Assembly (NCBI GenBank): GCA_030605695.1
Contig: JAUWHX010000055.1
Location: 1-55,352 of the forward strand
Direction: 5' to 3'
Source: a bacterium
GTDB taxonomy: Bacteria > Hydrothermota > UBA3073 > JACQXS01
Length of the DNA: 55,352 nucleotides
The translations under genes and the position numbers were made by a program. Below the pieces are notes generated by a model. It had not been told where the DNA came from, ran no database searches, and saw only the letters and a program-made list of their open reading frames with translations. Positions within the stretch are counted from its first letter, which is position 1. Every line of letters begins with the position of its first letter. Of this stretch, positions 17,418 through 25,314 are shown one piece after another.

Positions 17418-17945
17418 ATGTTTAAACATTTTGCTTTAGTAGTAGTTATTTTAGGAACAATGTTGTTTGGGTGCGCACCGAAGGATGAGGATATTTCCGT
17501 GAAAACGGTCGGAGCTACTAAGTGCGTATTCATCGCTGGACAAGGGAACTATTCTGAAATCGGTCCAACATTTGGCAAGCTTTTTGAATGGTTAATAGAA
17601 AACGACGTTAGACCAATTGGTCCGCCTTTTGGTATATATTATGACAATCCTGAAGAAGTGCCACCTGAGGAATGCAGGTATGACATATGTGTTCCTGTTG
17701 GAGCAGAAATTGAGGGTGATAGTTTAGTGCAGGTAAAAGAAATACAGGAAATGGAAGTAGCTTCACTTATGTACAAGGGACCGTATGACAAGGTGAGTGC
17801 CTCTTGGGAAAAGCTTTATGGCTGGATATACAGGAATAAATATGAACCAGCAGGACCAGGAATGGAGATATACCTTAACTCACCTGATGAAGTGCCTGAA
17901 AACTCACTTTTGATAGAAATTCAAGTTCCCGTTAAGAAAAAATAA
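17418..17945 (+). CDS. Lipoprotein with GyrI-like effector-binding domain
   Basis: The 175-residue product begins with a lipoprotein signal ending in LFG-C19, so it should be lipidated at Cys19. Residues about 30-173 form a GyrI-like (SOUL/AraC effector-binding) domain made of two similar halves: GNYSEIGPTFGKLFEWLIEN ... GPPFGIYYDNPEEVPPEECRYDICVPV and GPYDKVSASWEKLYGWIYRN ... AGPGMEIYLNSPDEVPENSLLIEIQVPV. Such domains bind small hydrophobic ligands. It lies 14 bases upstream of the FBPase gene and is probably co-transcribed with it. A membrane-anchored version of this normally cytosolic domain suggests a periplasmic binding or hydrolase role, which is inference. Confidence 0.8.
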   Translation: MFKHFALVVVILGTMLFGCAPKDEDISVKTVGATKCVFIAGQGNYSEIGPTFGKLFEWLIENDVRPIGPPFGIYYDNPEEVPPEECRYDICVPVGAEIEGDSLVQVKEIQEMEVASLMYKGPYDKVSASWEKLYGWIYRNKYEPAGPGMEIYLNSPDEVPENSLLIEIQVPVKKK

Positions 17946-17959
17946 ATAGGAGGTAGATT

Positions 17960-19063
17960 ATGGGTAAGATAACGATATCTGTTATAAAAGCAGATATAGG
18001 TGGATATGTAGGACATTCCTCATCACACCCAGATATCCTTGAGCTCGCGAGAAAAGACCTTGAGAAAGCAAAATTAGAGGGATTGCTCATTGACTTTCGG
18101 GTTCTGAGTTGTGGGGATGACCTTGAACTAATTATGACTCACGAGAAAGGAGAAAATGCAAAACCAATACATAAACTTGCTTGGGATACATTTCTGAACG
18201 GTACTGAACTTGCAAAGCAAATGAAACTATATGGTGCAGGGCAAGACATTTTATCTGATGCATTCTCTGGAAATGTTAAGGGTATGGGACCGGGAGTTGC
18301 AGAGATGGAGATTGAAGAAAGAAAATCCGAACCCATTCTTATCTTTATGGCTGATAAGACTTCACCAGGTGCCTGGAACTTCCCTTTATACAAGATGTTT
18401 GCAGACCCGTTTAATACTGCAGGATTAGTAATAGACCCGAGTCTTCACGACGGATTTAAGTTTGAGGTACTTGATCCTTACAAAGAAGAGACTATAGTAT
18501 TCTCTGCACCTGAAGAGATATATGATATGCTTGTCTTTATTGGAGCAAAAGAGCATTATGTTATACAACGTGTATGGAGGAAATCAGACAGCAAGATAGC
18601 CGCTGCATCATCTACACAGAAACTTGCTCTTATTGCAGGAAAATATGTAGGCAAGGATGACCCTGTTTTAATTGTTCGTGCTCAATCAGGATTCCCAGCA
18701 GTTGGTGAGGTGCTTGAAGGATTCGCGTTCCCATTTCTTGTTGCAGGATGGATGAGGGGTTCACATCACGGACCATTTATGCCAACATCATTTAAAGAGG
18801 CAAATCCGACAAGATTTGATGGACCACCAAGAGTAACTTGTGCAGGATTTCAGTTATCTAATGGAAAGCTTGTGGGGCCAAGGGATATGTTTGATGACCC
18901 ATCATTTGAACGTGCACGCAGAACAGCAGATGAAATAGCAGATTATATGCGTCGGCATGGACCTTTTGAGCCGGGCAGATTGCCACTTGCAGATATGGAA
19001 TATACTACTTTGCCCGAAGTCCGCAAGAAACTGGAAGGTAGATTTAAGAAAAGTGTAAGTTAG
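17960..19063 (+). CDS. fbp: Fructose-1,6-bisphosphate aldolase/phosphatase (class V FBPase)
   Basis: The 367-residue enzyme matches the archaeal-type bifunctional FBP aldolase/phosphatase along its length: ITISVIKADIGGYVGHSSSHP at the N-terminus carries the metal-binding Asp and His, followed by GDDLELIMTHE, LYGAGQDILSDAFSGNVKGMGPG, GAWNFPLYKMFADPFNTAG, HHGPFMP and RFDGPPR. It condenses triose phosphates to FBP and dephosphorylates it, making gluconeogenesis one-way. The family is typical of archaea and deeply branching, often thermophilic or autotrophic bacteria. An AGGAGG ribosome site supports the start. Confidence 0.93.
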   Translation: MGKITISVIKADIGGYVGHSSSHPDILELARKDLEKAKLEGLLIDFRVLSCGDDLELIMTHEKGENAKPIHKLAWDTFLNGTELAKQMKLYGAGQDILSDAFSGNVKGMGPGVAEMEIEERKSEPILIFMADKTSPGAWNFPLYKMFADPFNTAGLVIDPSLHDGFKFEVLDPYKEETIVFSAPEEIYDMLVFIGAKEHYVIQRVWRKSDSKIAAASSTQKLALIAGKYVGKDDPVLIVRAQSGFPAVGEVLEGFAFPFLVAGWMRGSHHGPFMPTSFKEANPTRFDGPPRVTCAGFQLSNGKLVGPRDMFDDPSFERARRTADEIADYMRRHGPFEPGRLPLADMEYTTLPEVRKKLEGRFKKSVS

Positions 19064-19081
19064 AAATAAAGACGCTGATTT

Positions 19082-19168
19082 ACACAGATAGGCACAGGGT
19101 AGAAGATTAAGAAGAGTTTGCAATCTTTTTAAATACTGAATCTCTCAATTTTTTATGTCTATCTGTGT
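19082..19168. repeat. Inverted repeat of the ACACAGATAG family
   Basis: Perfect 10-bp arms ACACAGATAG (19082-19091) and CTATCTGTGT (19159-19168) flank about 67 bases between fbp and the ACT-domain gene. Same word family as the CTGTG/CACAG elements at 30511 and 45179. Confidence 0.6.
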
Positions 19169-19202
19169 CTAAATATCTAAATATTAAAATAGGAGGAGAA
19201 AG

Positions 19203-19673
19203 ATGGTAGAAATATCTAAAAAAAATGATATGTGTTTTGTAGTTGTGCGAAAAATGAATAATAAACCAGGAACTGCGGCAATTATTTTGTCATCGCTGAA
19301 GGAAGCTGGAGTAAATGTTGAGAACCTTCAAGCGATAGTTGACCCTAAAAACGAACAGGCAGATGTTTTTACGCTGGCAGTAGGTTTGCCAGATGTTGAA
19401 AAAACAGTGCAAAGTATAGAAAGAGCAAATGGAGAAGTAGGTGGAGAGCGACCACCCTTGGTTGTTAAAAATCTTGCAGGAGTTGTAGTTAGAGGAATTA
19501 CTCTTGAAAATTCGACAAACGTTTTTCACCAAGTCTTTAAAATATGTGGGAACTTAGGGATAAACGTAGCTATGGTATACACTACACCTATATCCTTAAA
19601 CATTTATATAAAGGAAAAGGTCTTTGTTAATCAATTACTTGAGGGACTGCGAAGAGGACTTAAAGAAGGATGA
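19203..19673 (+). CDS. Tandem ACT-domain regulatory protein
   Basis: The 156-residue protein has two ACT domains: 10-75 (VVVRKMNNKPGTAAIILSSLKEAGVNVENL) and 83-154 (LVVKNLAGVVVRGITLENSTNVFHQVFKICGNLGINVAMV). ACT pairs bind amino acids and control enzymes such as aspartokinase or, as stand-alone proteins, oxidoreductase operons. An AGGAGG lies before the start. Its last four bases overlap the ferredoxin subunit gene, so it belongs to the 2-oxoacid:ferredoxin oxidoreductase operon and may tie that enzyme to branched-chain amino acid levels. The ligand is not predictable from sequence. Confidence 0.8.
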   Translation: MVEISKKNDMCFVVVRKMNNKPGTAAIILSSLKEAGVNVENLQAIVDPKNEQADVFTLAVGLPDVEKTVQSIERANGEVGGERPPLVVKNLAGVVVRGITLENSTNVFHQVFKICGNLGINVAMVYTTPISLNIYIKEKVFVNQLLEGLRRGLKEG

Positions 19674-19879
19674 AAGCTGAAGTACATATTATTGAATCAC
19701 TTTGTAAGGAATGTGGGTATTGCATAGAAGCGTGTCCTAAGAAAATACTGGAGCCTGCTGATTACTATAATCAAAACGGGTTCCACCCTGTTCGGATTAC
19801 AAAGCCAGAGGAATGCACAGGATGCAGCTTATGCTATCAGGTTTGCCCAGAGATAGCAATTGAGGTAAGGAAGCTATGA
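19670..19879 (+). CDS. 2-oxoacid:ferredoxin oxidoreductase, ferredoxin-like (delta) subunit
   Basis: The 69-residue protein has two 4Fe-4S motifs: CKECGYCIEACPKKIL (C-x2-C-x2-C-x3-C) and CTGCSLCYQVCPEIAI. It passes electrons from the TPP-containing catalytic subunits to free ferredoxin. It overlaps both its neighbours by four bases, indicating tight translational coupling in the order ACT, delta, alpha, beta. Confidence 0.92.
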   Translation: MKAEVHIIESLCKECGYCIEACPKKILEPADYYNQNGFHPVRITKPEECTGCSLCYQVCPEIAIEVRKL

Positions 19880-21000
19880 ATATAGAAAAGTATAAAAAGG
19901 GTGAAAAGATATTGATTAAGGGGAATGAGGCGATGGCAGAAGGTGCTGTCAGAGCAGGATGCAGGTTTTTTGGAGGATATCCGATTACTCCGCAAAACGA
20001 GGTTCCTGAATATCTGAGTTGGCGGTTGTTTGAAGCTGGAGGCACTTTTATTCAGGCAGAATCCGAAGTTGCAGCAATCAATATGTTATATGGTGCAGCG
20101 GCTTGTGGAACAAGGTCAATGACTTCCTCGTCAGGATGCGGAATATCATTAAAGCAAGAAGGTATATCGTATATTGCAAGTGCAGAGCTTCCTATCTTCT
20201 ATGCAAATGTGATTCGTGGTGGACCAGGACTTGGTAATATTGCTCCCTGTCAGGGAGACTATTTTCAAGCAACCCGTGGAGGAGGACATGGCGATTATCG
20301 GGTGATTGTGCTTGCACCAGGTTCTGTGAACGAGATGGGAAACTTTCCAAAACTTGCATATGACCTTGCTGATAAGTATAGAAACCCTGCTATGATACTT
20401 GCTGATGGACTTCTGGGACAGATGATGGAGCCAATGGCATTTGATTTTGATTGGGTTAATATAGATAAACTTCCTCCAAAGGATTATACTATGACAGGAT
20501 GCAAGGGTAGGGAGAGAAGGATAATAAACACACTCCTTATGGATATAAATGTCCTTGAGCGACATAACTGGCACCTTTTTGAAAAGTATGAGCAAATAAA
20601 AGCTAATGAGGTGAGATTTGAGGAGAGATACACAGATGATGCTGATATTATTATAGTTGCCTTTGGGACATCAGCGAGGATTGCGGTGGATGCTATCACA
20701 AAAGCCAGAGAACAGGGAATAAAGGTTGGACTCTTGAGACCCATAACTTTGTGGCCCTTTCCCGAGAAGATTGTAGCCGAACTTGCAGAAAGAGTTGGAA
20801 AAATATTAGTGGTAGAGATGAATATTGGACAACTTGTTGAGGATGTCAAAATGTTTGCAAATGGGAAGTCTGAGATTTATTTCTACGGTCGTCCAGGAGG
20901 TGTAGTTCCCACCGGCGAAGAAGTTCTTGATGCAATAAAAAGAGCACTGAAGAGCCGTAATGTTAAATTAGGAGAGATTAATCATTTAAACAAACTATGA
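19876..21000 (+). CDS. vorB: 2-oxoacid:ferredoxin oxidoreductase, alpha subunit (VorB type)
   Basis: The 374-residue subunit carries the signature stretch KGNEAMAEGAVRAGCRFF followed by GGYPITPQNEVPEYLS, then QAESEVAAINMLYGAA, MTSSSG, VIRGGPGLGNI and NPAMILADGLLGQMMEPM. This matches the family annotated as 3-methyl-2-oxobutanoate dehydrogenase subunit VorB. The complex oxidatively decarboxylates a 2-oxoacid to acyl-CoA with ferredoxin reduction, or the reverse. Substrate may be 2-oxoisovalerate or another 2-oxoacid; 2-oxoglutarate is possible given sucCD further on. Overlaps its neighbours by four bases on both sides. Confidence 0.9.
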   Translation: MNIEKYKKGEKILIKGNEAMAEGAVRAGCRFFGGYPITPQNEVPEYLSWRLFEAGGTFIQAESEVAAINMLYGAAACGTRSMTSSSGCGISLKQEGISYIASAELPIFYANVIRGGPGLGNIAPCQGDYFQATRGGGHGDYRVIVLAPGSVNEMGNFPKLAYDLADKYRNPAMILADGLLGQMMEPMAFDFDWVNIDKLPPKDYTMTGCKGRERRIINTLLMDINVLERHNWHLFEKYEQIKANEVRFEERYTDDADIIIVAFGTSARIAVDAITKAREQGIKVGLLRPITLWPFPEKIVAELAERVGKILVVEMNIGQLVEDVKMFANGKSEIYFYGRPGGVVPTGEEVLDAIKRALKSRNVKLGEINHLNKL

Positions 21001-21737
21001 AAGTATTTAAGAAACCACTGAGTATGACTCCAATTCCGATGAGGTATTGTCCCGGATGTGGGCATGGGATTATTCACCGCCTAATTGCAGAGGTAATTGA
21101 CGAATTTGATATAAGGGAAAGAACTGTCGGGATATCACCTGTTGGGTGTTCGGTCTTTATTGACGAGTATTTTGACTGCGATATGATACAAACCGCTCAC
21201 GGCAGAGCTCCAGCAGTGGCAACTGGTATGAAACGAAGCATCCCAAATCTTGTTGTATTCAGCTATCAGGGGGACGGAGATTTGGCTGCAATTGGCACCG
21301 CAGAGACTGTTCATGCGGCAACAAGGTCGGAGAACTTCACTACTATCTTTGTGAACAATGCGATATACGGTATGACGGGCGGCCAGCAAGCTCCGACAAC
21401 AATGCCCACTCAGAAGACTACTACCACTCCTTTTGGAAGGGAAGTCAAGATACATGGCTATCCTATAAAGGTATGTGAGATGTTAGCTCCTCTGGACGGT
21501 CCTATATATCTGGAAAGAGTTACTGTTCATAAGGCATCCGGCGTTCTCAAGGCAAAGCGAGCGATTAAGAAGGGCTTTCAATCTCAGCTTGATGGACTTG
21601 GGTTCTCATTGATTGAGATTCTTTCTCCCTGTCCGACGGGCTGGGGATTAACGTGCAAAAAGGCATGCGAGTATGTGGATGAAGTAATGATTCCGTATTA
21701 TCCGCTTGGGGTTTATAAAGATTTAACACAAAAATAG
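20997..21737 (+). CDS. 2-oxoacid:ferredoxin oxidoreductase, beta (TPP-binding) subunit
   Basis: The 246-residue subunit contains YCPGCGHGIIHRLIAE at the N-terminus (TPP pocket and cluster cysteines), PVGCSVF, QTAHGRAPAVATGMKR and the Mg-TPP motif GDGDLAAIGTAETVHAA followed by FVNNAIYGMTGGQQAPTT. The TTTTPFGR segment and CPTGWG near the end are typical of the Vor/Kor branch. It would normally be followed at once by the gamma subunit gene. Here a 334-bp stretch with a 21-bp tandem array intervenes. Confidence 0.92.
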   Translation: MKVFKKPLSMTPIPMRYCPGCGHGIIHRLIAEVIDEFDIRERTVGISPVGCSVFIDEYFDCDMIQTAHGRAPAVATGMKRSIPNLVVFSYQGDGDLAAIGTAETVHAATRSENFTTIFVNNAIYGMTGGQQAPTTMPTQKTTTTPFGREVKIHGYPIKVCEMLAPLDGPIYLERVTVHKASGVLKAKRAIKKGFQSQLDGLGFSLIEILSPCPTGWGLTCKKACEYVDEVMIPYYPLGVYKDLTQK

Positions 21738-21739
21738 GA

Positions 21740-22066
21740 ATGAATGATTTAATGAGTTCTGGGAATGATTCACGGATGTCCGAGAACGACTCACTGATGT
21801 CCGGGAATGACTCACTGATGTCCGGGAACGATTCACTGATGTCCGGGAACGATTCACTGATGTCTGGGAACGATTCACTGATGTCCGGGAATGATTCACT
21901 GATGTCTGGGAATGACTCACTGATGTCGGGGAACGACTCCCCGATGTCTGGGAACGATTCACTGATGTCCGGGAATGATTCACTGATGTCTGGGAACAAC
22001 TCACTGATGTCTGTGAATGAATCCCAGAGGTCTGGGAATGACTTCCAGAAGCCTGTAAACAAATAA
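21740..22066 (+). CDS. Heptapeptide-repeat open frame bridging beta and gamma subunit genes
   Basis: An ATG two bases after the beta subunit stop opens a 108-codon frame that ends five bases before the gamma subunit ATG. It is translated entirely from the 21-bp array, giving about fourteen copies of SGNDSLM with few changes. I am not sure a stable protein is made. But the fit to both flanking codons, and the lack of a visible ribosome site in front of the gamma gene, would allow ribosomes to pass through. All three plus-strand or minus-strand frames are partly open because 21 is divisible by three, so openness alone proves little. Confidence 0.35.
   Translation: MNDLMSSGNDSRMSENDSLMSGNDSLMSGNDSLMSGNDSLMSGNDSLMSGNDSLMSGNDSLMSGNDSPMSGNDSLMSGNDSLMSGNNSLMSVNESQRSGNDFQKPVNK
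21754..22060. repeat. 21-bp tandem array B, about 14.6 units, inside the oxidoreductase operon
   Basis: Units start at 21754 and every 21 bases to 22048. The consensus is GATGTCCGGGAA, then Y-GA-Y, then TCACT. The central ten units are almost identical; the last two and the first are degenerate, as expected for an array that grows by internal duplication. There are no unique spacers, so it is not a CRISPR. Related in sequence and period to the array at 1647-1856. Confidence 0.97.
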
Positions 22067-22071
22067 ATAAA

Positions 22072-22602
22072 ATGAGGCAAGAAGTAATAATATCGGGATT
22101 CGGAGGTCAGGGAGTCATAAAGGCAGGAGTCCTGCTGGCAACTGCTGCGATGACGGAAGATAAGCGTTGCACTCACTTCCCATCATACGGTGCTGAAATG
22201 AGAGGCGGAACCGCTAATTGCTCGGTGATTGTCTCAACCGATGAGATAGCTTCCCCAATAATCAATGAGCCAGACACAGTGATTGCAATGAACGAGCCAT
22301 CTCTTGATAAATTCGAGCCGAGACTCAAGAAAGGCGGAGTATTGATATACAACTCCTCGCTGATTTCAAAGAAGCCATCCAGAAACGATATTGACATTGT
22401 GGCTGTGCCTGCCAATGAAATAGCAGAGCAACTCGGAACCACTAAATGTGCTAATATGGTTGTGCTCGGAGCATACATATCAAAGACGCACGCAGTATCG
22501 CTTGAGAGCATAAAATCCTCTATACCCAAAGTATTCAAGGGAAAGGATAAATTCCTCGCTACGAATAAAAGTGCTCTTGACAAAGGTGCCCAATTTAAAT
22601 AA
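22072..22602 (+). CDS. 2-oxoacid:ferredoxin oxidoreductase, gamma subunit
   Basis: The 176-residue subunit begins EVIISGFGGQGVIKAGVLLATAAM, the hallmark of the gamma family, followed by FPSYGAEMRGGTANCSVIVS and PDTVIAMNEPSLDKFEP. It completes the alpha-beta-gamma-delta complex encoded upstream. No Shine-Dalgarno is visible before the ATG (the preceding bases are A-rich), unlike most genes here. Its expression may depend on coupling to translation of the repeat frame that ends five bases earlier. Confidence 0.9.
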   Translation: MRQEVIISGFGGQGVIKAGVLLATAAMTEDKRCTHFPSYGAEMRGGTANCSVIVSTDEIASPIINEPDTVIAMNEPSLDKFEPRLKKGGVLIYNSSLISKKPSRNDIDIVAVPANEIAEQLGTTKCANMVVLGAYISKTHAVSLESIKSSIPKVFKGKDKFLATNKSALDKGAQFK

Positions 22603-22614
22603 AGAACCTCCAAT

Positions 22615-23049
22615 ATGTCTCTCAATCCTGCACATAAAATAATACTCCTATGCTTCTTCAGTGGCTTCTTAGCCCAATTAATAAAAGTCGCTCTCGGATA
22701 TTCTAAAGAAAAAAGAATAAACATAAGGCATATCGTTGAACCGGGCGGTATGCCAAGCTCTCACTCTTCAGCCGCATCAACTCTTACTATCTCTATCGGA
22801 TTAACTTCTGGCTTCGATTCACCACTCTTTGCAATTACATTCTTCTTTAGTATCATCGTTATGTATGAAGCTACCGGACTTAGGCAAGCCGCTGGAAAAC
22901 AAGCGCGAATATTGAATCAACTTCTTGATAAGATATATAAGAAGGAAGCTACCGGAGATATGAAACTGCGTGAACTTTTAGGCCATACACCGATTGAAGT
23001 TTTATTGGGCGCACTGATGGGAATCCTATTCGCACTTGCATTCTTTTAG
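22615..23049 (+). CDS. DUF212/YuiD-family integral membrane protein (PAP2-like)
   Basis: The 144-residue protein has four hydrophobic segments and the conserved core EPGGMPSSHSSAASTL with YEATGLRQAAGKQA, characteristic of the DUF212 family. It is related to acid-phosphatase/haloperoxidase (PAP2) proteins; G-x-P-S-x-H-S is the PAP2-like phosphatase motif. It ends with GHTPIEVLLGALMGILFALAFF. A membrane lipid-phosphate role is inferred. Twelve bases after the gamma subunit gene, so probably in the same transcript. Confidence 0.87.
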   Translation: MSLNPAHKIILLCFFSGFLAQLIKVALGYSKEKRINIRHIVEPGGMPSSHSSAASTLTISIGLTSGFDSPLFAITFFFSIIVMYEATGLRQAAGKQARILNQLLDKIYKKEATGDMKLRELLGHTPIEVLLGALMGILFALAFF

Positions 23050-23063
23050 AAATCCTTAAACTC

Positions 23064-23960
23064 TTGAACCTTTATATGCTATGTCTATTATCCCTATTCC
23101 TCCTTTGTAAAACCAGCACCAACTTTACAATCTCCTACGAACCACAAGATACTCGCACTGCCCAAGAAATCCTTGAATTCGCAAATGAAGAACTACCTCG
23201 AATCTCAAAAGATATGGGGATAACGCAAAAGAGCATCCCACACATTAATATAAAACTCATCTCCTCAACCTCTGACATCGACAAAATCAACGGATTTCCA
23301 GACTGGGGAATCGGGTGTGCAATCCCCAATAAGCACACTATAATCCTTAAATCCCCGAGAATTATCAAATACCCTGTAAACATCAGAACCCTTGTGGCTC
23401 ACGAAATATCTCATATTGTGCTTGGAAACCTGACTCCCGTAGAAATCCCAAGATGGTTTGATGAAGGAATGGCAATGTATGAATCCCACGAATGGGAGAT
23501 TGGCGAAAGTGTGTGGCTTTCTTGGGCAAATTTTAATCACTCTATCCTCCCACTCTCAAGTATTGAAACATACTTCCCTCGGAACCACAAAAAAGCCAAA
23601 CTCGCTTATGTCGAGAGCTTCTCTACTATTGCTTTTATTATCAATCAATTCGGAGAAGAATCCCTCAAGGAACTCATTCAAGCTCTCCACTCTGCAGGAG
23701 CAACCTCCCATTTTGACCAAATCTTACACAAGGTATTGGGCTTAAACTCCATTGATTTTGCACAGGAATGGGAAAAATGGGTAGAGCATCGATATAATGG
23801 TTTTAATGTATTTTTCAACACATTTTTCCCAGGAACACTCCTTCTCGTAATCTTTTTCCTTGTAATTTTCTTAAAAAGGAGGAGAATTAACTCAAACAAC
23901 TTAAAAAGTTTTGAATCACAAATTAACAACACTAATGAGCACGAAGAATCCGATTCTTAA
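23064..23960 (+). CDS. Membrane-anchored gluzincin metallopeptidase (peptidase MA family)
   Basis: About 298 residues from a TTG at 23064, or 294 from the ATG at 23076; the ATG is likely because the TTG sits in a repeat-like word (CTCTTGAACC). A signal peptide (MLCLLSLFLLC) is followed by a domain with H113-E-I-S-H117 and, 17 residues later, E134 in FDEGMA: a gluzincin zinc site. A C-terminal membrane helix (about 257-275, TLLLVIFFLVIFLKRRR) anchors it with the catalytic domain outside the cytoplasm. The substrate is unknown. Confidence 0.82.
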   Translation: MNLYMLCLLSLFLLCKTSTNFTISYEPQDTRTAQEILEFANEELPRISKDMGITQKSIPHINIKLISSTSDIDKINGFPDWGIGCAIPNKHTIILKSPRIIKYPVNIRTLVAHEISHIVLGNLTPVEIPRWFDEGMAMYESHEWEIGESVWLSWANFNHSILPLSSIETYFPRNHKKAKLAYVESFSTIAFIINQFGEESLKELIQALHSAGATSHFDQILHKVLGLNSIDFAQEWEKWVEHRYNGFNVFFNTFFPGTLLLVIFFLVIFLKRRRINSNNLKSFESQINNTNEHEESDS

Positions 23961-23976
23961 CTCTTTATATCTTTTA

Positions 23977-24010
23977 GGCATTTAGGTATTTAAGGCATTT
24001 AGGTATTTAA
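23977..24010. repeat. 17-bp perfect direct repeat, two copies
   Basis: GGCATTTAGGTATTTAA occurs twice in tandem just before the TonB-receptor-like gene. It could vary the distance between an upstream promoter and the start codon. Confidence 0.8.
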
Positions 24011-24015
24011 GTTTT

Positions 24016-25270
24016 ATGCTATTATTATTTCTACTCTTAAATCTGGAAACCCCTTTAAGAACTCCACAAATATTACTAACTATCCCGTCAAACGCTTACC
24101 AATTTACTCCACTTGACCAATATGAGGACTTTTTCCTTTCCTATCCATCCCTGAACATTAAGAACGATTCCATATATTTTAGAGGGTCTTCCAAAGTCTT
24201 ATTACTCTTGGATGGCATCCCCATTAAATCTCTACATAATGTATGCTTTCCTGCAATTGAAAAAATAGAACTACTTGCCGAACACGCAAGTTCCCTTTAC
24301 GGAGATTATGACGCAGTCCTCAATATCATTACTAAAAAATTCAGTCGGGAACAAAGCGAAGATCCTCTCCCCTACTCAAACATCAAGCTAATCAAAAATC
24401 CAGACCATGTTCAATTCGAGCTCGGAAGGATACTCTCTAATCCTTTTGACCTCTACATATCAGGCGACCTGGACTCTACCACAAAATTTAGTGCTAATCT
24501 CGGATACCAATCAAAACTCATTAACATCAGAGCTCACTATGTAGGAAAAGCTTACGAAACACCCATACTCTTACAGGGTTCGTTGTTCTCTAATTTCAAA
24601 TTCTCCTTAACTCAACACTTCTTTTCCATAATCCAGCTCTTCAATCTTAAAAATCATAAATTCTTGCTCGGCACAGATTCTTACCAAATTCTAAACAAGG
24701 ACTCATCTTCCACATCTTTCTTTATTCAAGACTATTGGGAACTGCATCCTCTTCTATATCTCGTCCCATCTGCAAGATATGATAAAACCCTTCATCCAAA
24801 AATCTCTGTGGGCTATATCCCTCAAATCAATACGACTATTTTCTCATCTCTCACACAGGACCAGCTGAATCTTGGAATCAGAACATTTGACTCAAGCATC
24901 AATGCTTATTATATGTTTGATGAAGCTCGGCAAGGAATAGAAGCAAAACTCACTACCCCCTGGCTCTGGAACTTTAAACTCTCAACAGCTTTAGACCTTT
25001 CTATATCATTCAATTCTTCAACTCTTCAACTCTTCAACTCTTATAACTGAATACAGAAAAGAGTTTCAACTTGGGAAAAAGAGAAGCTCTCAATCTACCC
25101 AAAAGGGAAATCTTGAGATATATATTTTCGGAGACTTACTCTCGGAAACCTTACGCATTGAGTTACGGATAATAGACGCTCACATATTTTATCGCTTAAA
25201 CTCTTTAACCTTTGAACCCTTGAACTCTGAAACCTCTTCATACGGCTTTAACTGGCACTTCTGGAACTAA
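24016..25270 (+). pseudogene. TonB-dependent receptor-like beta-barrel, frameshifted at an 8-bp repeat tract
   Basis: The first frame (24016-25050, 344 residues) has a signal peptide (MLLLFLLLNLETPL), a plug-like region (SIYFRGSSKVLLLLDGIPI, EKIELLAEHASSLYGDYDAVLNII, matching TonB plug motifs) and barrel strands. It stops at a tract of four 8-mers (25012-25043). The +1 frame from 25043 continues open for about 75 codons to TAA at 25268-25270 and ends SSYGFNWHFWN, an aromatic C-terminal strand as in outer-membrane barrels. So the true gene spans 24016-25270. Adding one 8-mer or losing two would join the frames. Either phase variation, recent inactivation or a sequence error. At about 420 residues it is short for a TonB receptor. 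Confidence 0.72.
25012..25043 (+). repeat. Four-8-mer (32-bp) tract at a frameshift
   Basis: AATTCTTC, AACTCTTC, AACTCTTC, AACTCTTA. The reading frame of the barrel gene is lost within or just after this tract. A unit of 8 bp changes frame with each gain or loss. Confidence 0.85.
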
Positions 25271-25314
25271 CCCCTTAAACCTTTGAACCCTTCAACCCTT
25301 GAACCAGAGAAATC

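Noticed and set aside
21754..22060. CRISPR array
   Set aside because: Repeats are contiguous 21-bp units with no spacers and no cas genes nearby.
21565..22176. 203-residue minus-strand protein rich in FPDISES repeats
   Set aside because: It is the reverse frame of the 21-bp array extended into beta and gamma subunit genes; periods divisible by three leave several frames open.
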